Below are positions 18,047-27,877 of a DNA stretch of 60,688 nt, piece after piece. Origin of the DNA: Neisseriaceae bacterium (GTDB lineage: Bacteria > Pseudomonadota > Gammaproteobacteria > Burkholderiales > Neisseriaceae); NCBI GenBank assembly GCA_017991555.1, contig JAGOQM010000016.1, positions 1 to 60,688 on the forward strand, written 5' to 3'. A program made the position numbers and the translations under genes. The first letter of the stretch is position 1; each line of letters begins with the position of its first letter. The notes beneath the pieces are model-generated. The model was not told where the DNA came from. It made no database searches and worked only from the letters and a program-made list of their open reading frames with translations.

Positions 18047-19405
18047 ATGAACGCAAAACTCGCCACGGCGTCGGCCAGCGAACGCAAGGTCGCGCTCGCG
18101 ACCATCATCGGTACCACGGTTGAATGGTATGACTTTTTCATTTACGCCAGCGCCGCTGGCCTGGTGTTTAAACAACTGTTCTTTGCCCCTGCGGGCAATG
18201 AGCTGGCCACCCTCATTGCGTTTGCCTCCGTTGGGGTGAGCTTTTTATTCCGTCCTCTTGGCGCCTTCTTGGCAGGCCACTTTGGCGACCGCATTGGCCG
18301 TCGCGCCATGCTGGTGATAACGCTGGTGCTGATGGGCGCATCGACCTCTTTAATTGGCCTCTTACCCACCTATGAATCCATCGGCATTATGGCGCCGATT
18401 CTGTTGATTTTTCTGCGGATTTTGCAGGGCATTTCCGCCGGTGGCGAATGGGGGGGTGCGGTGCTGATGGCAGTAGAGCATGCGCCAGAAGGCAAACGTG
18501 GCCGTTTTGGCGCTTTCCCGCAAATTGGCGTGCCCTTAGGTTTGCTGTTGGCTTCGGCCGTGTTGGCCTTGATGAGTGGGGTGATCTCTCCGGGCGAACA
18601 GTTCGTGGAATGGGGCTGGCGCGTGCCGTTTTTATTGAGCATCGGCCTATTGTTCTTGGGCCATTGGATTCGTCGTTCTGTGGATGAAAGCCCGGTGTTT
18701 GAAGAAATTAAAGAACGTAAAGCCAGCTCACGTACGCCCGTCATCGACTTATTCAAAAACCATGCCCTATTGGTGTTGCTGGCGGCCTTGGTGTTTGCAG
18801 GCAACAGCGCCTTGGGCTACATGACCACCGGTGGCTTTATTCAAAACTACACCACTGACCCTACTGGCCCTTTGCAAATGGACCGCACCCCCATTTTAAT
18901 GGTGGTGACCGTGGCTTCGGCCATCTGGCTGCTGTTTACATGGCTGTCTGGCTGCTGGTCTGACAAGATTGGCCGCCGCAATATGTACATCATTGGTTGG
19001 GGCGTACAGTTTATTGGGGTGTTCGCGCTGTTCCCATTGGTGAACATGGGCACGTGGCAAAGCGTGTTGGCGGCCCTGTCGATTTTATCGGTGGGCATTG
19101 GCCTCACCTATGGCGCCCAGTCGGCCTTTTATTCCGAACTATTCCCAGCCTCCATTCGCTTCTCTGGCGTGTCTATTTCCTACGCTTTAGGGGCCATATT
19201 AGGCGGGGCCTTCTCGCCCATGATTGCGGCCGCGCTGATTGCCCGCACCGGCAGCACCGAATCGGTGGTGTATTACTTGGCTGGCATGACCCTGATTGGC
19301 CTGATCGCCACACTGTTACTCCGAGACCGCAGCAACATTCCGTTAGGCCCGCAGCATGAAGCAGAGCAGTCGGTGTCGCCCATTTATGGCCGCGACCGCG
19401 CCTAA
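18047..19405 (+). CDS. MHS-family major facilitator transporter (second copy)
   Basis: This 452-residue twelve-helix MHS symporter is marked by TVEWYDFFIYASA in helix 1 and GHFGDRIGRRAML in loop 2-3. It is a paralogue of the transporter at 16283 and closer to the classic family sequence. Import of a carboxylate with protons is expected; the substrate is not assignable. An excellent ribosome site (AAAGGAGA) precedes the ATG. The palindromes upstream and the HpaA-like AraC regulator downstream suggest inducible expression. Confidence 0.88.
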   Translation: MNAKLATASASERKVALATIIGTTVEWYDFFIYASAAGLVFKQLFFAPAGNELATLIAFASVGVSFLFRPLGAFLAGHFGDRIGRRAMLVITLVLMGASTSLIGLLPTYESIGIMAPILLIFLRILQGISAGGEWGGAVLMAVEHAPEGKRGRFGAFPQIGVPLGLLLASAVLALMSGVISPGEQFVEWGWRVPFLLSIGLLFLGHWIRRSVDESPVFEEIKERKASSRTPVIDLFKNHALLVLLAALVFAGNSALGYMTTGGFIQNYTTDPTGPLQMDRTPILMVVTVASAIWLLFTWLSGCWSDKIGRRNMYIIGWGVQFIGVFALFPLVNMGTWQSVLAALSILSVGIGLTYGAQSAFYSELFPASIRFSGVSISYALGAILGGAFSPMIAAALIARTGSTESVVYYLAGMTLIGLIATLLLRDRSNIPLGPQHEAEQSVSPIYGRDRA

Positions 19406-19421
19406 GCCTGTCGCCCGCGCT

Positions 19422-19456
19422 GGCCAGCACCCCAACCGGGGTAGCTGGCCATTTTT
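19422..19456 (+). terminator. Intrinsic terminator of the second MHS gene
   Basis: A long stem, GGCCAGC plus ACCCC pairing with GGGGT and GCTGGCC around an AACC loop with one bulged base, is followed by ATTTTT. It lies directly after the transporter gene. Confidence 0.9.
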
Positions 19457-19558
19457 GTGGCCGCTGCGCCACCTTTACTTGATGCGCCAAAACAGGCTAA
19501 GCTTTGACCATGCGGCCAGCCCTAAGCCGACGCACAAACCCCCAAAAGACCAAGACTG

Positions 19559-20452
19559 ATGAAGCCCAAACACATTCCCAACTTAAACCTGGTGCAAACC
19601 TACGATAAGTTTTACAAAGACGCGCACGTTCACTATGAATCACTGGATAACCTGGCCTCTTTTTTTGGGCGCGCCATGCACCTTCATCGGCACGACCGTT
19701 ACTATCAGCTGCACTACATTCACAGTGGCAAAGTCCATTTGATTTTGGGTGAAGACGAATACAACGAACAGGCGCCGCTGCTGTTTCTCACGCCCCCGCC
19801 GGTGCCACATGGATTTGTGACCGAACCACACGCCAGCGGTCAGGTGCTCACCGTGCATCAAAGCGTGGTGCAACAGCTGATTCAGGGGCTAGACAAGCGT
19901 GGCCCCAACATCGACGCCCAGCCGTTTTGCTTCACCCTACGCGACCTATCTGAGGCGGCTAAATGCCATGAAGCACAGTTGATTAAAGCCTTTAACGGTC
20001 TGGATCAAGAGGTGCAGAACCACGACGCCCTCGGCCAAAGCGCCGCCATCAACCATTGGGCCCAGCTGGTCTTGGTGAACCTGTTTCGACTGATTGCGGG
20101 CTCGACCCAAATGCGCCCTTCTCACCACAGCCAGTCGGCTATTTTTAGAAAATTTCTGGGACTCATCGAAGAATACTATAAAGACCACTTGGTCATTACC
20201 CAGTATGCGCAGCTCTTAAACGTCACCGAAGGGCGCTTAAATAAAATTTGCCGCACCATTGCCAATGCCTCTTCGAAGCAGCTTATTTTCGAGCGTTTGG
20301 TGCAAGAAGCCAAATATTTATTGTCCTACACCAACCTATCGATTAAAGAAATTGCCTTTGACTTGGGCTTTCAAGACCCAGCCTATTTCACGCGTTTTTT
20401 CATTAAATACACCACCCAAACGCCTAAAGACTATCGCAACCATCGCGTTTAA
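19559..20452 (+). CDS. HpaA/PobR-like AraC-family regulator
   Basis: This 297-residue regulator has an N-terminal cupin sensing domain (HLHRHDRYYQLHYIHSGKVHL, then PPPVPHGF) and a C-terminal AraC DNA-binding domain (about 195-295; YAQLLNVTEGRLNKICR and IKEIAFDLGFQDPAYFTRFF). The layout resembles HpaA and PobR, activators of aromatic-acid breakdown, so an aromatic or related acid may be the inducer. The ribosome site is weak. It sits between a transporter and the permease/acyl-CoA ligase operon, either of which could be its target. Confidence 0.82.
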   Translation: MKPKHIPNLNLVQTYDKFYKDAHVHYESLDNLASFFGRAMHLHRHDRYYQLHYIHSGKVHLILGEDEYNEQAPLLFLTPPPVPHGFVTEPHASGQVLTVHQSVVQQLIQGLDKRGPNIDAQPFCFTLRDLSEAAKCHEAQLIKAFNGLDQEVQNHDALGQSAAINHWAQLVLVNLFRLIAGSTQMRPSHHSQSAIFRKFLGLIEEYYKDHLVITQYAQLLNVTEGRLNKICRTIANASSKQLIFERLVQEAKYLLSYTNLSIKEIAFDLGFQDPAYFTRFFIKYTTQTPKDYRNHRV

Positions 20453-20456
20453 ACCA

Positions 20457-20484
20457 CAAAAAATGAACTTAAATTCATTTTTTT
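20457..20484 (+). terminator. AT-rich intrinsic terminator of the HpaA-like gene
   Basis: A stem of AAATGAA and TTCATTT with a 6-base loop ends in a run of T. It starts a few bases after the regulator stop. Confidence 0.7.
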
Positions 20485-20904
20485 AACACAGTTCACATTA
20501 AGGCTAGAGTCAACACTCAGGTCTTAATAAAGGCAAAAACCACCCCAACAAAACCCCGTTTTAGGCCATCATTGCGCCCTTAGCATGATTACCGCCCATT
20601 TCTGGCGACAAAAAAATCATGCCGTTCACCTAAAGCCGTCTATCAGTCCATCTTTTTTATTGACTTCTTTTCCCCTCTGCTCGACTATAAATCATGTGGC
20701 GAAACAGCCCAATGGCCTCGCCATCGTAAAAAAAACACAATAAAAAACGCATTGTCTACACACACAAGGAGCATCCCCCATGCCTATCGAGTCACCCCAT
20801 CTCCCCTAGCCATCCCATCGACTGAACCCCCTCAGCCGATGCGCCTGTACCGTTAAAGCGCACAGCAAAATCCTATCGTTCCCATTCGATCAGAAGGACC
20901 CATT
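20485..20904. other. Leader region of the permease/acyl-CoA ligase operon
   Basis: A 420-base gap without a full gene. A possible promoter pairs TTGACT (20660-20665) with TATAAA (20686-20691), though the 20-base spacer is long. A nine-codon frame at 20780-20809 (MPIESPHLP) has an AGGAG site 9 bases before its ATG and could be a leader peptide. The permease start itself has an AAGGA-type site. Confidence 0.35.
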
Positions 20905-22290
20905 ATGAGCACGCTTGCCATTGTCATTTCACTACTGCTGTTAATGTATTTTGCCTATCGTGGCATCACCGTGTTAATTCTGGCCCCCATCATGGCCAGC
21001 GTGGCCGTTTTACTCAGCGGTGAGGCCTTGTACATCATGCCCACCTATACCCAAACCTTTATGCAGGAACTGGGCGGTTACATCATCAAGTTTTTCCCCC
21101 TGTTTATTTTGGGCGCGCTGTTTGGCAAGCTGGTGGCCGATTCGGGCTCGGCCCACACCATTGCCCACAGCATCATGCGCAAGCTGGGCACCAAGCACGT
21201 CATTTTAACCGTGGTGCTGGCCTGTGCGCTGCTCACCTACGGCGGCGTGTCGCTGTTTGTGGTGGCGTTCGCGGTGTACCCCATTGGGGCGGTGCTGTTT
21301 CGCGAAACCAACACCCCTAAACGCTACATGCCAGCGGCCATTGCCCTGGGTTCATTCACCTTCACCATGACCGCCCTTCCGGGCGCGCCGTCAATTCCCA
21401 ACGCCATTCCAACCCCTTATTTAGGCACCACCACCTTTGCCGCTCCAGGCTTAGGCATCATCGCCGCCGTGGTGATGCTGGTGCTGGGGGTGTGGTTTTT
21501 ACGCAGCCGCGCCACCAAGGCCATGCTCGCGGGCGAAGGCTATGGCAACCACCACAACGAACAGCTGCCCAGCGATGACCTACCGCGGCCCAAGCTGTGG
21601 ATTGCGCTGCTGCCGATTATTTTGGTGATTGGCCTGAACGCGCTGTTCTCCTACGTGCTGTTGCCCAACGCCGACCTTAGCTTTTTGGCTCAGGAACGCT
21701 TTGGCAACATTGCGCCCGCCAGCGTCATCGGCATGTGGTCGGTGCTGTTGGCCCTCATCATCGCCATTGCGGTGGCCATTGTTTTAAACTGGCGCCATTG
21801 GCAAGATTTGAAGGGCACCATTAACAAAGGCAGTTTTGGTTCGCTCCTGCCCATTTTCAATACCGCCTCAGAAGTGGCCTACGGCGCCGTCATTGCGTCG
21901 CTGGCTGGGTTTGCCATCATCAAAGATTTAATCTTCAACATTTCGCCCGAAAACCCGTTGATTTCGGTGGTGGTCAGCACCAACGTGCTGGCCGGCATCA
22001 CCGGGTCGTCATCTGGCGGCTTGAGCATTGCCTTTCGCACCTTGGGCGCAGACTATCTGCAAATGATCACCGCTGCTGGCATCAGCCCAGAGTTACTGCA
22101 TCGCGTGGCCGCCATCGCCGCTGGTGGTTTGGACACCCTGCCCCATTCTGGCGCGGTGATCACGCTTTTGGCCATTTGTGGCCTCACCCACCGCCAGTCT
22201 TACCCCCAAATTTTCATGATGACCACGATTGTGCCCATGACCGCCTTAATGGTGATTCTGGTATTGGGCAGCCTGTTTGGCAGCTTTTAG
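20905..22290 (+). CDS. GntP-family permease
   Basis: This 461-residue membrane protein has about twelve hydrophobic segments and resembles the gluconate:H+ symporter (GntP) family: LLLLMYFAYRGITVLILAP at the start, the FTMTALPGAPSIPN segment, and GITGSSSGGLSIAF followed by LDTLPHSGAVITLL near the end. GntP relatives carry gluconate, hydroxy acids and related short acids. It is the first gene of an operon with an acyl-CoA ligase (12 bases on) and a MaoC hydratase. Hence the cargo is more likely a carboxylic acid activated to a CoA thioester than a sugar acid (inference). Confidence 0.85.
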   Translation: MSTLAIVISLLLLMYFAYRGITVLILAPIMASVAVLLSGEALYIMPTYTQTFMQELGGYIIKFFPLFILGALFGKLVADSGSAHTIAHSIMRKLGTKHVILTVVLACALLTYGGVSLFVVAFAVYPIGAVLFRETNTPKRYMPAAIALGSFTFTMTALPGAPSIPNAIPTPYLGTTTFAAPGLGIIAAVVMLVLGVWFLRSRATKAMLAGEGYGNHHNEQLPSDDLPRPKLWIALLPIILVIGLNALFSYVLLPNADLSFLAQERFGNIAPASVIGMWSVLLALIIAIAVAIVLNWRHWQDLKGTINKGSFGSLLPIFNTASEVAYGAVIASLAGFAIIKDLIFNISPENPLISVVVSTNVLAGITGSSSGGLSIAFRTLGADYLQMITAAGISPELLHRVAAIAAGGLDTLPHSGAVITLLAICGLTHRQSYPQIFMMTTIVPMTALMVILVLGSLFGSF

Positions 22291-22302
22291 GAGATTGACC
22301 CC

Positions 22303-23931
22303 ATGAATCAACCACACCCAAAACCGCATCGCCCCATTACCCAGTGGGCCGATTTACCTGAGTACTTTAATATTGCCCAAGCCTGCTGCGACCGCTGGGC
22401 ACAAGAACCAGAGCGTGTGGCCATCATCCAAAAGAATGCCGATGGCTCGGTTCGTGAATATCGCTTTCAAGAGCTACAGCAGCAGGCCAATCAGCTGGCT
22501 AACAGCCTACGCGCGCAGGGCATCCGTTCGGGCGACCGAGTAGGCATCATGCTGCCACAACGCTTTGAAACCGCCGTGGCCCACATGGCCATCTATAAAC
22601 TTGGCGCCATTGCGGTGCCGCTGTTTAAGCTGTTTGGCGTTGAAGCCATTCAACACCGCGCAGGCAACAGCGGCATGAGCGTGCTCATCACCGACGCCGA
22701 AGGGCTCGCCAAAATCACCCCCATTTGGCCACAGCTGCCGGCCTTGGGCCTGTGTTACGTTGTGGGCGAGGCCAGCAGTCAGGGCCGTGTGCTGGCCTAT
22801 GAGGCCGAACTGGCCGCCCACAGCTCTGAATTCAGCAACCACCTCACCCGCGCCGAAGACCCTGCCTTGATTATTTACACCTCGGGCACCACCGGCCACC
22901 CCAAGGGCGCCCTCCACGCCCAACGTATTTTGTTGGGCCACCTACCCGGCGTACGCGCTTCGCATGAGGCCTTCCCACAGCCGGGCGACTTAATGTGGAC
23001 GCCTGCCGACTGGGCTTGGATTGGCGGCCTGCTAGACGTTTTACTGCCTTCGCTGTATCACGGCGTGCCGGTGGTCGCCTATCGGGCCGAGAAGTTTGCC
23101 GCAGAAGACATTTTCCAGCTCATGCAAGACCTGGCCATTCGCAACGTGTTTTTTCCGCCGACGGCGCTCAAAATGTTACGCACCGTGGCACAGCCCGAAC
23201 AGCGCTGGCAGCTAAACCTACGCTCCGTCGCCAGCGGCGGCGAATCGTTGGGCACCGAGCTATTGGCCTGGGGTGATCAAGCCTTAGGCATCCGCATGAA
23301 TGAGTTTTATGGCCAAACCGAGTGCAACTTGGTGGTGTCGTCTTGGGCCAGCCAAGGCGTGTATAGAGAAGGCGCCATCGGCAAGGCCGTCAACGGTTTT
23401 GAATTGGCGATTTTAGACGATGCGGGCAATGAACTTGGCCCGGATCAGCCAGGCCATTTGGCCGTGGCCTGCCCCAACATCAGCCAAATGCTGTACTACT
23501 GGGACAACCCCACCGCCACCGCTGAAAAATACAGCGGCAAATGGCTAATCACCGGCGACACCGCCCAAATCGACGCCGATGGCTACGTGTATTTTGTCGG
23601 CCGTGAAGACGATGTGATCACCAGCGCTGGCTACCGCATTGGGCCCACCCCCATTGAGGACTGCTTGCTGAAACACCCCGCCGTGAACATGGTGGCGGTG
23701 GTGGGTAAAAAAGACCCACTACGCACTGAATTGGTAAAGGCCTTCGTGGTCCTCAATCAAGGCTTTAGCGGCGATGCGGCCCTGGTCAAGGCGTTACAAG
23801 ATCATGTGCGCACGCAGCTGGCCAACCACGAATACCCGCGCGAAATTGAATTTATTGACGCCTTGCCGATGACCACCACTGGCAAAATCATCCGCGGCGC
23901 CCTTAGGGCACGAGACAACCCCGATCATTAG
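22303..23931 (+). CDS. AMP-forming acyl-CoA synthetase
   Basis: This 542-residue member of the adenylate-forming (ANL) superfamily has the ATP-binding loop YTSGTTGHPKG at 192-202, the GEFYGQTE-like motif NEFYGQTE, the TGDTA segment, and the catalytic lysine of the tail (GKI, K528). It couples an acid to coenzyme A through an acyl-adenylate. The overall look is of the medium-chain/ACSM-like group, but the substrate cannot be read from sequence. It lies between the permease and the hydratase with tiny gaps, so the three form one transcription unit. Confidence 0.9.
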   Translation: MNQPHPKPHRPITQWADLPEYFNIAQACCDRWAQEPERVAIIQKNADGSVREYRFQELQQQANQLANSLRAQGIRSGDRVGIMLPQRFETAVAHMAIYKLGAIAVPLFKLFGVEAIQHRAGNSGMSVLITDAEGLAKITPIWPQLPALGLCYVVGEASSQGRVLAYEAELAAHSSEFSNHLTRAEDPALIIYTSGTTGHPKGALHAQRILLGHLPGVRASHEAFPQPGDLMWTPADWAWIGGLLDVLLPSLYHGVPVVAYRAEKFAAEDIFQLMQDLAIRNVFFPPTALKMLRTVAQPEQRWQLNLRSVASGGESLGTELLAWGDQALGIRMNEFYGQTECNLVVSSWASQGVYREGAIGKAVNGFELAILDDAGNELGPDQPGHLAVACPNISQMLYYWDNPTATAEKYSGKWLITGDTAQIDADGYVYFVGREDDVITSAGYRIGPTPIEDCLLKHPAVNMVAVVGKKDPLRTELVKAFVVLNQGFSGDAALVKALQDHVRTQLANHEYPREIEFIDALPMTTTGKIIRGALRARDNPDH

Positions 23932-23939
23932 GAGACAAC

Positions 23940-24389
23940 ATGAACTTTATTGGCAAAGCCTTTGATGAACTGACCCCCGGCGACACCTTTGGGCAACGCT
24001 TAACCATCACCCCTGCCCACATCAGCCAAGCCTGCGGTATGTTTGGCGATTTCAATCCGCTGCACAGTGACGCGGAATTTTGTGCCAACAGCCGCTTTGG
24101 CGAGCCCATCCTACACGGGCCGATGACCAGCGCCTTTATGTCGGCGTCCATTGGCATGTATTTTTACGGCACCGCCATTGCCTACTTGGAACACAACTGT
24201 CAGTTTGTGGCCCCTGTCGTGGCGAATGACACCCTAAGCGTGACGTGGACCATCAGTGAATGCTTGCCCAAACCAAAAATTGAAGGCGGCATTGCGGTAC
24301 TGGTCGGTGAATGCCACAATCAAAAAGGGATTTTAGTCGCCACCGCCACGGGTAAAATTATGTTACAAAACCGCCAGCAATCAGCCTAA
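23940..24389 (+). CDS. MaoC-like hotdog-fold hydratase
   Basis: This 149-residue hotdog-fold protein carries the hydratase 2 active-site motif (GDFNPLHSD, with D37 and H42 the likely catalytic pair) and the HGPMTSAF segment that follows in MaoC and PhaJ proteins. Family members hydrate enoyl-CoA thioesters with (R) stereochemistry. It starts 8 bases after the acyl-CoA ligase, so it probably acts on that enzyme's product or a derivative. No dehydrogenase or thiolase is nearby to complete a route. Confidence 0.85.
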   Translation: MNFIGKAFDELTPGDTFGQRLTITPAHISQACGMFGDFNPLHSDAEFCANSRFGEPILHGPMTSAFMSASIGMYFYGTAIAYLEHNCQFVAPVVANDTLSVTWTISECLPKPKIEGGIAVLVGECHNQKGILVATATGKIMLQNRQQSA

Positions 24390-24417
24390 TCGCTACTGGC
24401 CCAAACCCAGCGCCCAC

Positions 24418-24449
24418 AAAAAAAGCCAATCATTCGATTGGCTTTTTTT
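24418..24449. terminator. Bidirectional terminator between maoC-like gene and secA
   Basis: The stem AGCCAATC/GATTGGCT with an ATTC loop is flanked by A-run and T-run on both sides. It serves the plus-strand hydratase operon and the converging minus-strand secA. Confidence 0.92.
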
Positions 24450-24475
24450 AATCCTACCTGGCGACCGCTCTGGTA

Positions 24476-27202
24476 TTACACCAGACGACCGTGACAGTGC
24501 TTGTACTTCTCGCCGCTGCCACAAGGACAAGCGTCATTACGGCCCACGTAAATACCCCGTGCGGCCAAACCTTGACGGCTGAAGTCTTCTTCAATGCCAT
24601 TGGCACCGAGGCTAACCAGCTCTTCTACGGTTTCGTATGCACCGGCATCGGCTTCTGCCGCCGCCAAGGCTTCGGCTTCTGGCGTGACTTCCGGCGCCGC
24701 TTCAATGCGCGCGGCCGCCAAGATGCTGGTGACGTTACGCTTCACGCCTTCTAGCATGTTGGCAAACATGGCAAAGGCTTCACGCTTGTACTCTTGCTTA
24801 GGGTTCTTTTGCGCGTAGCCGCGTAAATGAATGCCTTGGCGCAAATAGTCCATGGCCGACAGGTGGTCACGCCAGCTGTTGTCCAACATGGTCAACACGA
24901 TGTTGCGCTCGAAGCGCTGCATGCCATCGCCGCCCACGAGTTCGTGCTTGGCTTTCGCATCGGCGTCAAAGGTGGCCAATACTTTTTCTTTAATGCCTTC
25001 GGCGTCTAAGTGTTCGTCTTCCGCCATCCACTGAGCAATCGACACTTGAGTGTTAAATTCACTGGCCAATACCCGCTCTAAGCCTTCGATGTCCCACTGC
25101 TCTTCCATGGTGTCTGGCAAGATGTGTTCGTCCACGAGGTCGTTCACCACGTCGATGCGCATGTCGGCGACTAACTCGCTCACGCCTTCTGAGGTCAAGA
25201 CCTCATCACGCTGCTGGTACACTACTTTACGCTGATCGTTGGCCACGTCGTCGTATTCTAACAGTTGCTTACGCACGTCAAAGTTACGGCCTTCAACCTT
25301 ACGTTGGGCACCTTCGATTTGACGGGTCAAGAACGGATGCTCAATCGCCACCCCTTCTTCAGGCGCTAAACGGTTTAATAAACCAGCGGCGCGGTCTAGG
25401 GCAAACAAACGCAGCAGTGGGTCTTCGAACGACAGGTAGAAACGGCTTGAGCCTGGGTCACCCTGACGACCGGCACGGCCACGCAGCTGGTTGTCGATGC
25501 GGCGGCTTTCGTGACGTTCGGTGCCAATGATGTGCAGGCCACCCGCAGCCAATACGGCCGTGTGGTCTACTTCCCAAGCGGCGCGTAAATCAGCCACGCG
25601 CTGCGCTTTGTCGGCCTCAGACAAGCTTTCGTCGGCCATGATGGCGTTGACCTCTGGGTTAATGTTGCCACCCAACACAATGTCGGTACCACGACCGGCC
25701 ATATTGGTGGCCACGGTGATCATGCCTGGCTTACCCGCTTGGGCCACAATGTCGGCTTCGCGCGCGTGCTCTTTGGCGTTCAAAACGTTGTGCTTTAAGC
25801 CGGCTTCATCCAATAGGTGCGACATCAGCTCGGAGTTTTCGATGCTGGTGGTGCCCACTAAAGTAGGCTGACCCAAGGCATGGCGCTCTTGAATGTCGGC
25901 CACCACGGCTTTGAATTTTTCCGCGCTGGTACGGAAAATTTGGTCGTTTAAGTCTTTACGCACCATCGGACGGTTGGTTGGAATGATCACCGTTTCTAGG
26001 CCATAAATGCTTTGGAACTCAAACGCTTCGGTGTCGGCGGTACCCGTCATGCCGCATAGTTTGTTGTACAGACGGAAATAGTTTTGGAAGGTAATCGACG
26101 CGAGGGTCACGTTTTCACGCTTAATTTCAACCCCTTCTTTGGCTTCAACCGCTTGGTGCAGGCCTTCAGACCAACGACGACCGGCCATCAAACGACCGGT
26201 AAACTCGTCCACGATCACGATTTCACCGTCTTGAATCACATAATGTTGGTCTTTGGTGAATAAAGTGTGGGCGCGTAAAGACGCCATCAGGTGATGCATC
26301 AACATGATGTTGCCAGAGGAATACAAAGAATCGCCTTCTTGCAACAGGCCAAGCTGTGCCAATACTTCTTCGGCCCGTTCGTGGCCATCTTCACTCAACA
26401 CCACGGTGTGGGCTTTTTCATCCACCCAGTAATCGCCTTCGCCTTCTTCGGTTTCTTGGCGCGTTAAATAAGGGGGCACTTGGTTCATGATTTGGTACAT
26501 GCTGACGTTGTCGTCGGCAGGACCAGAAATGATCAAGGGCGTACGCGCTTCGTCGATCAAGATCGAGTCTACTTCGTCAATCACGGCATAAGACAAGGGG
26601 CGCTGTACTTTTTCTTCCAGCGAAAACACCATGTTGTCACGCAGATAGTCAAAGCCAAATTCATTATTGGTGCCGTAGGTAATGTCGGCGCCATAGGCTG
26701 CTTGTTTTTCTGGCGTGGCCATATTGCTTAAAATCACGCCCACGCTCAGGCCTAGGAACTGGTATAACGGTGCCATGATGCCGGCGTCGCGGCTAGCCAA
26801 GTAGTCGTTGACGGTCACGACGTGCACGCCTTTACCAGTCAGTGAATTCAAATAAACCGGTAAGGTACCCACTAGGGTTTTGCCTTCACCGGTGCGCATT
26901 TCGGCGATTTTGCCTTCATGCAATGCCATACCGCCAACCAACTGCACATCAAAGTGTCGCATGCCTAAAACGCGACGGCCGGCCTCTCGGCACACCGCAA
27001 AAGCTTCAGGTAGTAAATCATTTAAAGACGCACCATCCTCAAGACGTTGTTTAAACTCTTGGGTTTTGGCCTGTAATGCTTCGTCACTGAGTGGCGTTAA
27101 ATCGGCCTCCAGCGCATTAATATTCTGAACGACTTTACCGTACTGCTTTAATAAGCGATCATTACGACTACCAAAGATTTTTTTTGCTAAATTGGTTAAC
27201 AT
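24476..27202 (-). CDS. secA: Preprotein translocase ATPase SecA
   Basis: This 908-residue SecA drives export of unfolded proteins through SecYEG. Features: Walker A MRTGEGKT (102-109), [13 protein letters not shown] in the first motor domain, [12 protein letters not shown] in the second, and a C-terminal SecB-binding zinc motif [14 protein letters not shown]. Length and domain order match the proteobacterial enzyme. It converges on the hydratase operon and is divergent from dciA, sharing a roughly 200-base promoter region. Confidence 0.98.
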   Translation of the reverse strand: MLTNLAKKIFGSRNDRLLKQYGKVVQNINALEADLTPLSDEALQAKTQEFKQRLEDGASLNDLLPEAFAVCREAGRRVLGMRHFDVQLVGGMALHEGKIAEMRTGEGKTLVGTLPVYLNSLTGKGVHVVTVNDYLASRDAGIMAPLYQFLGLSVGVILSNMATPEKQAAYGADITYGTNNEFGFDYLRDNMVFSLEEKVQRPLSYAVIDEVDSILIDEARTPLIISGPADDNVSMYQIMNQVPPYLTRQETEEGEGDYWVDEKAHTVVLSEDGHERAEEVLAQLGLLQEGDSLYSSGNIMLMHHLMASLRAHTLFTKDQHYVIQDGEIVIVDEFTGRLMAGRRWSEGLHQAVEAKEGVEIKRENVTLASITFQNYFRLYNKLCGMTGTADTEAFEFQSIYGLETVIIPTNRPMVRKDLNDQIFRTSAEKFKAVVADIQERHALGQPTLVGTTSIENSELMSHLLDEAGLKHNVLNAKEHAREADIVAQAGKPGMITVATNMAGRGTDIVLGGNINPEVNAIMADESLSEADKAQRVADLRAAWEVDHTAVLAAGGLHIIGTERHESRRIDNQLRGRAGRQGDPGSSRFYLSFEDPLLRLFALDRAAGLLNRLAPEEGVAIEHPFLTRQIEGAQRKVEGRNFDVRKQLLEYDDVANDQRKVVYQQRDEVLTSEGVSELVADMRIDVVNDLVDEHILPDTMEEQWDIEGLERVLASEFNTQVSIAQWMAEDEHLDAEGIKEKVLATFDADAKAKHELVGGDGMQRFERNIVLTMLDNSWRDHLSAMDYLRQGIHLRGYAQKNPKQEYKREAFAMFANMLEGVKRNVTSILAAARIEAAPEVTPEAEALAAAEADAGAYETVEELVSLGANGIEEDFSRQGLAARGIYVGRNDACPCGSGEKYKHCHGRLV

Positions 27203-27403
27203 ATACTTTCCTAGCCCTTATATTCATTTATTCAGGCAAAAAATTAATGGCGAATTTTAACATATTATTCAGCACCCAGTCATTAAAATACTGAGCCTTA
27301 ACATTAATCCCGATCAGCCTTTTTTGCTGCTAGACTGAAGATGACCCGGGCACAATATGCTGTGATTCGCTCGCCCCTACCCCTTTACCCTGATGCCGAT
27401 GCC

Positions 27404-27826
27404 ATGAAAAAAATCAACGAACAAAGCCAACGAGACCCTCGTCTAGAGGCCTTATTCAGACAGGTCAGATTGTGGCAACAAATCGAAAATCAAGTCGCAG
27501 GCCTTTTGCCCTACAATCTTAAAGGTCACTTTAAAGTCGCCTGCATTGAAGGCAACACCTTGATTCTATTTGCTAATAACAATATGGTGGGCTCTCGCTT
27601 AAAGATGATCCTGCCCAGTTTAGTGCCTTCGCTCCAATCTATTCATACCCAAATTGAGCAAGTCCGCGTTAAAATCAAACCCCATACTGAACCCATTAAA
27701 ACGATAAAAAACACTCAGTTAGGGCCCGAGGCGGTGGCGGCCATCGAAGATGGCGTGAAGCAGCTACAGCACCACCCAGAGCTGGCTCGGGTTTTACAAA
27801 ACTTTGCTAATAAACAAAAACGCTGA
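27404..27826 (+). CDS. dciA: DciA-family helicase loader (DUF721)
   Basis: This 140-residue protein of the DUF721/DciA family shows the compact KH-like N-terminal region: LPYNLKGHFKVACIEGNTLILFANN, then the SRLKMILPSL segment. DciA loads the replicative helicase DnaB in bacteria lacking DnaC. An in-frame ATG at 27341 would add 21 residues. The start at 27404 is preferred because MKKINEQSQRDPRL lines up with the usual family start, but neither has a strong ribosome site. Divergent from secA. Confidence 0.82.
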   Translation: MKKINEQSQRDPRLEALFRQVRLWQQIENQVAGLLPYNLKGHFKVACIEGNTLILFANNNMVGSRLKMILPSLVPSLQSIHTQIEQVRVKIKPHTEPIKTIKNTQLGPEAVAAIEDGVKQLQHHPELARVLQNFANKQKR

Positions 27827-27877
27827 GGCCTGTTTTTCTGTGCAATAGGCCCTTAGCGACCGTACAAAGGAACCCTT

